A DNA stretch of 13,267 bases from Chalciporus piperatus (Eukaryota > Basidiomycota > Agaricomycetes > Boletales > Boletaceae): contig JBBPTG010000439.1 in the NCBI GenBank assembly GCA_038093975.1, positions 1 to 13,267 of the forward strand, in the 5' to 3' direction. Below the pieces are notes generated by a model. That model searched no databases. It saw only the letters and a list, made by a program, of their open reading frames with translations, and was not told the origin of the DNA. The stretch's first letter is position 1. Each line of letters opens with the position of its first letter. Below are positions 1-8,346 of the stretch, piece by piece. The position numbers and the translations under genes were made by a program.

Positions 1-93
1 TAGGATGTTCTGTATAAGTTGGCGTCTTAGTTTATCCAAAGCTGAGGGCTCACGTGTTGTGAACGTCTAATCATCTGGATATCTCAATTGCCA

Positions 94-222
94 TCACTGA
101 CTCTCCTGCTTCCCTGTGATATGACGAGCGTTGACTGCTACAAAGTGGTATGCAACCACGGTAATCATAGCGAGGGCCCCAAGGTAGTTGGCGAGGTTGT
201 ACAGAGTCTGGTGGCCGATCAT
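94..222 (-). CDS. OST4: OST4-like subunit of the oligosaccharyltransferase complex (42 aa)
   Basis: A 42-residue protein with a single hydrophobic helix (about residues 7-30) and a short polar tail ending KQESQ. The pattern MI..Q.LYNLANYLG followed by AMITVVAYHFVAVNAR fits the tiny Ost4 subunit, which is 36 residues in yeast and longer at the C-terminus in many fungi. In the family it is a one-helix ER membrane protein that stabilises Stt3 and Ost3/6 in the complex that N-glycosylates nascent proteins. The coding part is one exon. The start is the only ATG in frame and has A at -3. A likely 5' UTR intron (257-307, 51 bases, GTATGC..CTAG on the minus strand) lies just upstream. The gene is divergent from QCR8. 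Identity rests on length and helix pattern; a chance one-helix ORF is the alternative, but the fit is good. Confidence 0.83.
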   Translation of the reverse strand: MIGHQTLYNLANYLGALAMITVVAYHFVAVNARHITGKQESQ

Positions 223-457
223 TTTTCAGGTGAACGAGTGTAGTCAAAGCAGGTTTCTAGCACGCAATGAGCAGCGAGTAGCTAAGGGTTTGGCAAGGAA
301 TGCATACCTTTTGGTTGTGGTTGACTGGATGCAGTGATTATGGACGAGGTCTGACGTGGTGCTTTATTTGTGTCTTGTTTGGTCTAGACGGAAAACCTCG
401 GACGTCAACTTGCAACCGAAAACTCACAGACTTGTTTGACCACCTCCGTTATCCATC
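223..457. promoter_or_regulatory. Shared intergenic promoter between OST4 (minus) and QCR8 (plus)
   Basis: These 235 bases separate two divergent start codons and so must hold both promoters and 5' leaders. The minus-strand leader probably contains a 51-base intron at 257-307. I see no strong TATA box for either gene, as is common for housekeeping genes. No specific factor site is claimed. Confidence 0.6.
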
Positions 458-1041
458 ATGAGGCCGACTGCAATTCGCTCCAGTGGGATGCCAGGAGGTG
501 AGTACTCTTCTCAGCTACGCGTCGGAAAGTGCGACAAAAGCTGACCATGTCTCGTTATGCAACAGCCAAAACCTACGTGAGTGTTTGCAACGTATGCATC
601 GAGAGATGGTCAAGATGACATTTGCGGTTCGCAATCAGAACCCATGGTGGGGTGATACCAGCATCTTGAAACAAAGAGGCATCACCCAATACAGTGCGTG
701 GTTCGCTCGACCTCGTTTCTGCTTGCCATACTGATTCTATCTCGCGTACTTCACGTTCCTCCGGCTATTCTTCCTGCGACTATTATTCAGCTGTCTCACC
801 ATTCCGTCAACGCGCTACAAAGGATATGTTCCAGGGATGGATGTTCAACGGCTACAAGCGCATTGCTTCCCAACTGCCATATTGGATTGTTCCATTCGGA
901 ATCGGTCAGTTTAACTCTGTTTTCCGTGTCATTTTGGTTCTCACCCTTTTTCTAGCCTACGGTACTTACTCTTGGGCAAAGCGTTATGATGCCTGGCAAA
1001 ACAGCAAGGCAGGGCACATTGCTTTGCACGGCACTCACTGA
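458..1041 (+). CDS. QCR8: Cytochrome b-c1 complex subunit 8 (ubiquinol-cytochrome c reductase, QCR8), 5 exons
   Basis: Exons 458-497, 566-576, 639-693, 791-904 and 956-1041 join in frame to 101 residues. Landmarks match fungal QCR8: start MRPTAIRSSGMPG, then WWGD (20-23), KQRGITQY (28-35), VSPFRQRA (37-44), a hydrophobic helix around 63-80, AKRYDAW (81-87) and the end NSKAGHIA. In the family this is a one-helix inner-membrane subunit of respiratory complex III that sits beside cytochrome b. All introns (68, 62, 97 and 51 bases) start GTGAGT, GTGAGT, GTGCGT or GTCAGT and end in AG. Exon 2 has only 11 bases (encoding AKTY with the split codon), yet it is needed to keep the frame and the conserved sequence. 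The start has A at -3. The gene is complete and looks functional. Confidence 0.95.
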
Positions 1042-1949
1042 TCCGGTAGTCAGTTTGTTACGCTACATCTTCTGGCCCTATAACATAGACGTTCAATCGA
1101 CCCAAAATAAGCTAATTGAGTTCTCGAGCGAACGCAAAGGGATAGTTGCGACTTGTTGCGCAATACAAAGTTAATCCCATCGGGATCAAGCTTAACAACC
1201 CACTGACTAAGATTACACTCCGGGACTTTCAACCTTCTAAGTGCTTAAAAAGACAATTCAAAATATATTTGTATTATAAAATATTATGATTGCATATTCT
1301 GAGGATACTTATAATCTTATATTTCAAGGAGACACATGATAACGCACATAATTTAAACTAGTAATGAAACTGCAAAGAGTCCCATAAGGAAAAACAATAG
1401 AAATACTTATATGGATGTGGTAATGTTCATGATAAGATTATATTCTCGTACACATAATCTCAGCTGCACAAAATTTTATTTTTTGGTGTCCACATTGTAT
1501 TATCTAAAATAGAATGATGTAATGAGCTCTAAAACATATAATTTTACGCACTATAAAAGGATACAAGAAAATATTATATTTTACAACGGACAAAAGTTGT
1601 CGGCCGAACATGTGGGCGCTGTCTGGGCGCAGTCCGGGCATGTCGTGGGCACGAACCACCGGCCGAGTGCCCGCGCCAGCAGCCACGCCCGTGGCCCGTT
1701 GTTGTTATCTGTCAAGAACCTTGCGGTTTGTGTGAGATGCGTACCCATGAGGTAAGATGAGGCAAGATACGTACCGTGAGCCAATGGTACGAGTCAGCGA
1801 AAAGGCTAGGGATGCTCTATCAGTATCAATTGCATTTTGGTAAAGACGGACAATTGCATTGCAATGTACACAGGTTACAAATTGGCGAGCACTACCTGTC
1901 AACAGGATCAATTTCGAGTCGAGCACCAACAATGATTGGGACGTACATA
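1042..1949. other. Gene-poor stretch between two converging genes, with an AT-rich block
   Basis: This stretch lies between the 3' ends of QCR8 and the minus-strand coiled-coil gene. About 1240-1595 is strikingly AT-rich and is followed at once by a GC-rich run (about 1600-1705) that includes the perfect small palindrome CCACGCCCGTGG. Further right, CAATTGCATT occurs twice (near 1827 and 1851). The short ORFs here have no recognisable domain and lack conserved splice structure. I see no gene, tRNA or complete mobile element. Confidence 0.6.
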
Positions 1950-4650
1950 TTACACCTTCTGGGTAAGAATTTCCATCCATTGGAAAGTATCTTCAGCGGC
2001 GACGTTGCAATTGTCTACGAGCCAAGTGGGGTTGTAAAATTGCTGCGGCAAGTCCTTGACGGGTTTCCGGGATGAAACCATTGTGGACCTTACGCGCTTT
2101 GCCGCCTTCGCACCCCTGGGGGAGAGTAAGGATTCTTGGGAACGAGACGCATCGATGATCTTCAGCTCTCTCATGATATCCCTGCGCCACAGCATGATCT
2201 TCGTGAAGAAGATGGGCTCTGTATCATCCTCGCCACTTTCATCCGAACTCATCCCGTCGTTACCCAGGGTTGTAAGCATGTCGGATAGGAATCCCCATGA
2301 CCGAGCATCTTCGTGCTCGCCCTGCTCATCTCGCAGCTGGCAAGCTGCGTGAGTAACCTGTACACGACGTTTATATTTCTGCGTTCCAGTCAGGTCAAGA
2401 GGTAAATATCCAAGACGGAATTCTCTGACCGCTATCCTGCGAGCATCCCTCCTTGCTTTCTTGAGGCTTTGCTCTTTAGCTTTCACGAGCCTGCCAGCAA
2501 CCCCCTGAGTAGTCTCAAGGGTATTACCATCTAGAACGCGAGGTTTAGCCTTGGAGATCTGAGTGCGAATACGATTGAACTTTTGGGTAATTGCCTCCAC
2601 CCAATACTCGTTGGACTTCAGAGCTGTTGTCCACTTCTTCTCCTCCCGCATCTCAGCCAATCTGGTCAAAAGCAGGCTGATAACAACCTGGTTCCACACT
2701 GACGAAGCAGGATGATCAAAGTCCCAGCGAAGGTCATGAGGGTCTGGGCCATTGGAGCGCGTCATAGCAAAGTCCTGCACCTCCTCCTGGGAAGGACAGG
2801 AGGCCAACAAGAAATCTTCATCCTGCTGGACAGCAAAAACTTCCGTGAACAGATCACGGACATGTTCCTGTTACGCGCTCAGACACATGACGTGCGGCGG
2901 AGAGAGCAAGACCTACGAGGTTTGAATTTCTCTCTTTGTCCATATCAATTTCATACTTCAGTTGTTGTATCTTCCTCGACACTCTGGAACGTCGAGGTGT
3001 AGGTGTAGGGGGGGTTCGAGGTGGGTTGACGGATGACGGGAGTTTGTTCTGAAGTAATGCATACACTTGCGCTGCTACTGCTTCGATGTTGTGTTCAGTC
3101 GTCATGTGGGTGGCCGGTGAAGATAAGCCTGAAGGACGCTTAACAGAAAGGTCAACATGACGTTGAGAGGAGGGGAATTGGAAAGCTTACTTCAGTGGGC
3201 GGAGAGTGGGGGGTAGGCGATGGTTGAGAGGGTGATCCAGAATGTTTTTGCTGTTGCTGAATCTGCGCCGCGGTGCGTTAGTAGCTAATGACCAAACATC
3301 GCCAGGCATACCTGCAATTGCCGCCAGATAGAGTCATTCTTCTTCTTCAATGCTATGAGCTCGGACTCTTTCTCCGCCTAAAAAAAACATGTCAGAAGGA
3401 AGCAGCTGAGTAGGTATACACATACGGCAAATTGCTCCATTTGTTGCGACAACTGTGCGCGCACGGCAGCAGCAGATTGCTCCGTGGCGAGACTGATTTC
3501 CTCCTTCAATTTCTCAAGTTCTTGAAACTGCTGCGCAATCTGTGCTTCCCTTTCCGCGATCTGCTGAGCAGATTGCTGTTGGAGGTTTTTGATCGCATTT
3601 GCCTGCTGAGCGATGATTTCATCTCTTTCCAACAGCTCTGCAGCGATTTGGCCCTGCCTTTCGATGCGTAGCTGACGTAAAGACTCGTCATGATCACGTT
3701 GGAGACTCCGCATTCGCAGAGTGTCACTCTCTTTCTGCGACTTAAGTTCCTGTGGAGCCGGTGATTGGAAGCACTCAACGCTGAAAAGCAAACGACGTAC
3801 CAACACCTGTCCATTTATCTTATGGAGGCGTGACTTCAAGGAATACAACCCCTCGCGCATGGCGCTAGAGTGGTCGACCTCCTTCACAACGACCTTAGCA
3901 GCATAAGGAACCTGATGAACGTATTGAGCCCGATGGTAAGTTCGGGCTGAGCGGTACACACCGTGGGCTCCCCAAAAGCATCGCCTCGCGACCGGATAGG
4001 GGGAACGAGCCACGAATTGGGGTTGGTTGAATCCATTCCCGGAGGAATGTGATTACCGGCCAAGGAAGAAATTACACCAGGAGAAGAGATAGGCTCAGGA
4101 ATGTCACCTGTGCAGGGACGGGTTAGAGATTGCTGCTGAGGGTTCTACAACCTACCAGTAACCGGAACATCAGTCTGGGATGTCGCAAAATTCTTTCGCG
4201 TGGGGACAAATTGCACGGCAGATAGAGGGTCCGGGCCATCGGATTGAGAGATAGTAGTATCCAAGTCATTCATCGCATAGTCAGGATCGGTAGAGCTGAA
4301 GTTGAAGATGCCGAAGAGCGTCATGACTGTCTGTAGATAGTCTTCGGTCGTGACGAATAAATACTATGGTCAAAGCTGTCTCCATGACTCGGTGGAGGAC
4401 GACAACAACAACAGACAGTGATGGCAACGATACAACAAACAAGGGTACGTACTGGTTCAATCATCGCAGATGGTTGCACGGGTTGCAATGACCTAGATAG
4501 AGACAAAGCGTTACATCATAGAAATGAAGTTTCCGTTCTAAGAACTTACTCTTTGTCTGCATCATCTGGGGTAACTCAATAATTGTTCCGTTGTTCTTTC
4601 TGTTCATCGCAGTTGCCACCTTCATAGCAGGGCGTGTCGAGGCAGAACAT
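1950..4650 (-). CDS. Coiled-coil, Q/P-rich protein of unknown function, dispersed Agaricomycete family with GMSSDE motif; 11 exons
   Basis: Exons, read leftward: 4650-4620, 4565-4550, 4492-4453, 4363-4156, 4107-3962, 3911-3801, 3749-3426, 3377-3312, 3262-3191, 3138-2917, 2867-1950. They join in frame to 717 residues. The first three exons are the weak part: safer starts are ATG 4464 (692 aa) or ATG 4324 (675 aa, MTLFGIFNF). A long Q/E-rich coiled coil lies at about 185-310, a P/S/T-rich linker at 320-380, a conserved-looking block (VRDLFTEVF..Q.DEDF) begins at about 413, a basic stretch (KKARRDARR) is near 545, GMSSDES is near 617 and LPQQFYNPTWL is near the end. The acceptor at 3139 is AAG, which is unusual but the only one in frame. 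An in-frame 51-base stretch (2379-2429) also looks like an intron and, if spliced, gives about 700 aa. I recall similar hypothetical proteins repeated in mushroom genomes, but know no function. The upstream edge abuts the fold-back element. Confidence 0.74.
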
Positions 4651-4658
4651 CACTGATA

Positions 4659-5010
4659 CAATACATTGTAGTCCTAGTTGTTAATGGTACAGTACGGTAA
4701 AGTGTACCCACCACGCTAGAGTGGGTAGGTAAGTAGAAGTAGCTAACGAAGAGAGGAAAGCTTACCTAATTTCGTGAGCGGGTTGATATTGAGAATCGAA
4801 CTCAGTCGGGCGATGCCGCTTGCCGCTGGCAGCGTACTGTAATTATCACGTGCACGGCATCACCCGACTGGGTTCGATTCTCAATATCAACCCGCTCACG
4901 AAATTAGGTAAGCTTTCCTCTCTTCGTTAGCTACTTCTACCTACCCACCACGCTGTGGTGGGTACACTTTACCGTATAGTACAATTAACAACTAGGACTA
5001 CAATGTATCG
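4659..5010 (+). repeat. Fold-back MITE-like element, left copy
   Basis: The left arm 4659-4818 is complementary to the right arm 4855-5010, around a 36-base loop (4819-4854). TA lies on each side (4657-4658 and 5011-5012), the usual target duplication of Tc1/mariner-type elements. The ends read CGATACATTGTAGTCC (inner) and CAATACATTGTAGTCC (outer). The outer left arm carries several changes and small insertions relative to the other three arms. It is too short to encode a protein and presumably non-autonomous. Confidence 0.85.
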
Positions 5011-5068
5011 TAAATACGTAGCACAAAAACTGTAGAAGTGTTCCGTTGTAACATGGCGTGCTAGATCT
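5011..5068 (+). repeat. Inner part of terminal inverted repeat, left side
   Basis: These 58 bases, from TAAATACGTAGCAC to GCGTGCTAGATCT, reappear as the reverse complement at 9473-9530. They extend the inverted repeat beyond the fold-back unit. Confidence 0.85.
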
Positions 5069-5473
5069 TTTTGTCACAGCAAAATCGACAACCATACTAT
5101 GTGGCGGCTGTAGCCACCTATCGCCTTGCTTGCGTTGCGAATAATGTCAGCGCTGTTCTTTTAGTTTGTCGGAGATGTTCCTCGTTATGTTCAATCAATC
5201 CTGATCTCGCTAACGTTGAGTACTAATACATTTGCGTAAATACGGAACTGAAATGAGGAGTCTGTACGACTTCTTGCAAAAACAGTAGCCGTGAAAGATA
5301 CTCACGTCCACGAATCAGAATCCCCCCCTTCGAATGATCCAAATTCCGGTGATGTGCGACCCAAGTCGATTCTCTGAGTCTCTATCAATCCGGCGACTTC
5401 TCATGGATACACTTTGCTGCGACACAGCACTTCGTGAGTCTGGTGAGAACTCGATATTCTACTCATATTACAG
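5069..5473. other. Non-coding left interior of the element
   Basis: I see no gene. A small hairpin-forming motif GTGGC...GCCAC lies at about 5101-5117. Bases 5069-5090 still resemble the mirrored right-end sequence (TTTTGCTG.GAC reversed), so this may be a degraded inner part of the inverted repeat. The open frame that runs over about 5334-5678 on the plus strand is low-complexity and crosses the tandem repeats. Confidence 0.5.
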
Positions 5474-5610
5474 GACACCTATCATAAGGGTACACAGCGA
5501 GAGAATCAATAGCAAAACACCTATCCTAAGGGTACAAACAGCGCGAGGGAATCAAGAGCGAGACACCTATCATAAGCGTACACACACCACGCGAGACAAC
5601 CTATCGTACC
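5474..5610 (+). repeat. Short degenerate tandem repeat, 42-46 base period
   Basis: Three copies begin at about 5475, 5517 and 5563 with ACACCTATCATAAGGGTAC or close variants, each followed by a GCGAGAGAATCAA-like tail. A fourth, decayed trace (ACAACCTATCGTACC) follows near 5598. They lie just beyond the stop of the F-box gene, in its likely 3' region. Confidence 0.75.
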
Positions 5611-5658
5611 AGCACTATCAATGTATGGTACACACCGTGCAGCGATTTCTCACGAACG

Positions 5659-7706
5659 TTAAACCCTCCAAATTCTGACGGACTGGCTCTCTAGTGCAGC
5701 GAAGGCTGCAAAAACCCCTCGAAGTTCCTCGTCGCAAAACGTGCTATTGGTTTGCAAGTGTACTTCTTCTAAGGAAGAGAAGTGCTCCAGCCAGGGGGCA
5801 CATGCCATCTAAAGGGACTGCGATGAGTTGAAATAGGCGGAGAAAGTCATACGGCTTACCAGGTTGTCTGGACCAGAATGTTTGTCAACGGGCCAGGTCT
5901 TCAAGGTCACCTCCCTTGCTACGCACGTCCTAGAGCTCTTGCAAATTGTGTACTCCGAAGGGTCTTCTCTGAAAGGAAGGTAGATCCGGATATCATCAAG
6001 GGTCGAGAAGTGTCCTGTACAATCCAGGAGAGCAGAGAATAGGTGTTGTCCTTGGACAACGTGGTTGAGTCGCACGACGAGTTTGCGGAAAGAGGGAGTA
6101 TCGATGAGGCGCATCAACCCTACGATTGCAGCCGGTGACCCGTCCAACGATTCCAGTGTCGGCAGTGAGACCGGGTGGCGAGATCGCCGAAGGAACCCGC
6201 CCCTGGGGCGTGGAGAAATACAAGAAAGCCGGAGGTCACGCACACCGTGCCTTTCAAGGAAAGGCACTAGGCTATGGAGTGGGCAAGAATCATCCAGCAC
6301 GAGCGACGTGAGGTGCGGCAAGGAAAGACAAGCCAGGAGTATGGACCACTCCTTTGCAGGCAGGCAGGTATTCGTGAGTGAGAGTTGTCGGAGGGGGGCA
6401 CTGCGTAACGCCGTCAATGTGAAGGAACCTGCTAAGGGGCCGAAAAGGAGGGGTGTGTGTAGGTGAAGCGCCTCCAGAGAACTGGGCCGGATGGCACTGC
6501 GACTATTGATGCATGATTGGATCATGCTCCGTCTGGTGCCATAACAGACAAGTTGTTTGCATCCTGATGTAAGAATAGTTTCGAGGAGGCACTGAAGTGC
6601 CGAGGAATCTACAGGAGGACCTGAAAAGAAGGTAAAAAATACGCTATCAACAGGACCGAGGTCACCCCCAAAGGAATGGAAGAAGAAGTCCAAGGCCAGA
6701 AAGTGATGATCCGTCGTACTTTGGGATGCAGTGAACCATAAAGTGGACGGACGTTTGAATGCGCTGGTTCGTCGCCAGAGGGACAGAGCTCCGATCTGTT
6801 TATCCGTGATGTCGAGCCATCCACTCACGTCGTGGGGGGGCTGGAATCCCACAGAAGCGAAGAGCGGAGTGGCCATAAGCTCCTGGAGTCGACAACAAAC
6901 TTGGGAAAGGGTGCGTAAAGTATCTTCTTGGAGTTCTCCGGCTATCAGCAGGATAAGTTCAGTGGGCAAGCGCCAGAGGAGGCACTCCTGCTCAGTTGTG
7001 AGACCCTTTGTTAATGAGTGGGATGAAGGGGACCGCTCACAGCACGTGAGCGCTTGCTGCTCTGCGAGTCGTCAGATTCGAGGGAGTTTCTTCTTTTCCT
7101 GTGGCTATTTGGAAAGGCGGGACCAGGGAAGCTGAAGAAGATTGTTTCACATCTACGCAGCGGCTAGAGCGGCATGAGTGGGAATGTTTCTGGGCGAATT
7201 CAAAAATGGAAAACGAACGTTGCGAGGAGACAAAATCGCAGGAGGTGCGGTTGGGGGCGTGTCGCCACGCTAGGGTACCGTCGTTAATATCAACCACGGA
7301 TCATAAAGCAAAAACGGGACTGACGATGATCTGACTTGAAGGGGAGGTACTGTCTGACAGTGGAAGTACGGCATCATCCGCGGCCGCTTGCTTCAGGGGT
7401 TGAATGGATTCGCAGCGCTGGAGATTGTGAATATAAGCGAAGGACAAGCAAGCAAGAGGCGTACATTTATCGGGGATGGAGGGCTAGGAGAATGTCTTTT
7501 GGCGGGAGGGAGGATGTCATCCCCGCAAGCGGCGGCAGCGCTGCGCTTCAGGGGTCGATGGGGGGGGTGGGTACAACCGGAGAATCTATCGGAAGCGTCC
7601 AGCGCCTGCTACACACGTGAGTAACGATCGCCGACAGGAAAAGTCATAAACATACCCGAGTGATGTGACGGAAACGATTCGTTTGATAGCTAAGAATATT
7701 GCCCAT
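5659..7706 (-). CDS. F-box protein with leucine-rich C-terminal region, 7 exons (580 aa)
   Basis: Exons, read leftward: 7706-7656, 7608-7465, 7417-7325, 7269-7157, 7104-7041, 6987-5860, 5808-5659. Introns are 47, 47, 55, 52, 53 and 51 bases, and all joins are in frame. Residues 1-155 are Ser/Pro-rich and basic, with nuclear-signal-like clusters (RPLKR, RKRRNS, SSKRSR). An F-box begins at about 160: LPTELILLIAGEL, then L.TLSQVCCRLQELM..PLF. A leucine-rich region of irregular LRRs follows (SLEALHL, LRQLSL, LTSLVLDD, LRDLRL), and the last exon adds WLEHFSSLEEVHL. In the family, the F-box binds Skp1 of an SCF ubiquitin ligase and the LRRs choose the target. The gene starts close to a TATA box with A at -3 of the ATG. 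It lies inside the inverted-repeat element, divergent from the 233-aa gene. The F-box call is firm; the first exons are inferred from splice signals and frame. Confidence 0.87.
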
Positions 7707-7741
7707 GTTTGTTCTGTTGGACAGCGAAAGTAACACGGTTG

Positions 7742-7749
7742 TTTATATA
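7742..7749 (-). promoter_or_regulatory. TATA box of the F-box gene
   Basis: On the minus strand this reads TATATAAA, 36-43 bases upstream of the ATG at 7706. That implies a very short 5' leader. Confidence 0.65.
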
Positions 7750-7802
7750 CGCGGAGGCAGCGACTCAACTGAGCTCATTGTCTCTGCTCAAATAGTTGGA
7801 AG

Positions 7803-8140
7803 TTATTGTCTGCTATTCTCTTGGTCTGATGAGAGGTGTGAACTTTGCAATTACGAGATTTAACACACCTCGAGACCGAGGACCTCCTATGGCTCTCACT
7901 GGTACGACAATATCGGAGCAAAGAGTCGCGGGCTATTGTCTGCTATTCTATCGCTCAGATGAGAAGTTTAATTGTACGACGAGAGATTTGAACTTTGCAA
8001 TTACGAGATTTAACACACCTCGAGACCAACGACCTCCTACGGCTCTCCCTGGTACGACGATCTCGGAGCGAAGATTCGCGGGTTATTGTCTGCTATTCTA
8101 TCGCTCAGATGAGAAGTTTAATTGTACGACGAAACTCACG
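7803..8140 (+). repeat. Tandem repeat of about 150 bases in the divergent promoter region
   Basis: The marker TATTGTCTGCTATTCT recurs at 7804, 7935 and 8084. The second to third spacing is 149 bases; the first unit is 131 because it lacks about 18 bases (GTTTAATTGTACGACGAG). Each full unit includes TTTGCAATTACGAGATTTAA and a CGAGACC...GACCTCCTA segment. The third copy is partial. The open frame across it is a by-product of the repeat. Confidence 0.88.
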
Positions 8141-8199
8141 GATCTAAATAGGTATAGACCGACAACCCTATGGCCCTTGCCGTACGTAACGGGATGACG

Positions 8200-8233
8200 C
8201 AACGTTATTGTATATCCTACCAACGTTATTGTC
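8200..8233 (+). promoter_or_regulatory. Paired CAACGTTATTGT motifs upstream of the 233-aa gene
   Basis: CAACGTTATTGT occurs at 8200 and again at 8221, with ATTGTC-type words shared with the neighbouring tandem repeat. They lie about 115-145 bases before the start codon and may be binding sites or subterminal transposon repeats. Function is inferred only from position. Confidence 0.4.
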
Positions 8234-8346
8234 GGCCGATGTTGTTACCATGTCATTGGATGATAGGTACCTACCGCTGAAGGGCAGGAATTTGAAGATG
8301 ATATAACCGTAGTGACGAGAAGCACGTACCGAGAACCCCCGCAGAT

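Noticed and set aside
1522..1980. Overlapping short frames on both strands right of the AT-rich block
   Set aside because: They overlap each other, have no known motif, and their openness follows from the GC-rich composition.
1950..2810. Treating the minus-strand frames 1950-2810, 2854-3105 and 3378-4013 as separate genes
   Set aside because: GT..AG introns of 48-52 bases join them all in frame into one coiled-coil protein; the intermediate stops lie within introns.
4659..5010. CRISPR array or tRNA gene in the repetitive sections
   Set aside because: The repeats are a palindrome and direct tandem arrays without regular spacers; no cloverleaf can be formed, and the genome is eukaryotic.
5334..5678. 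Open frame of 114 codons on the plus strand
   Set aside because: It runs through the 42-46 base tandem repeats and overlaps the last exon of the F-box gene on the other strand; no domain or splice context.
6065..6466. Plus-strand frame of 133 codons, rich in Arg, Ser and Gly
   Set aside because: It is antisense to the leucine-rich part of the F-box gene, whose coding strand has clear domain content.
5809..6969. Single-exon F-box gene ending at 5809
   Set aside because: That stop lies at the end of a 51-base intron (GTAAGC...TTTAG); the next exon adds 49 LRR-like residues, and upstream exons supply the ATG that the single frame lacks.
7796..8197. Open frame of 133 codons with an internal protein repeat
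   Set aside because: The protein repeat is only the translation of the 150-base tandem array in the promoter region; the unit length (149) would not keep the frame over many copies.
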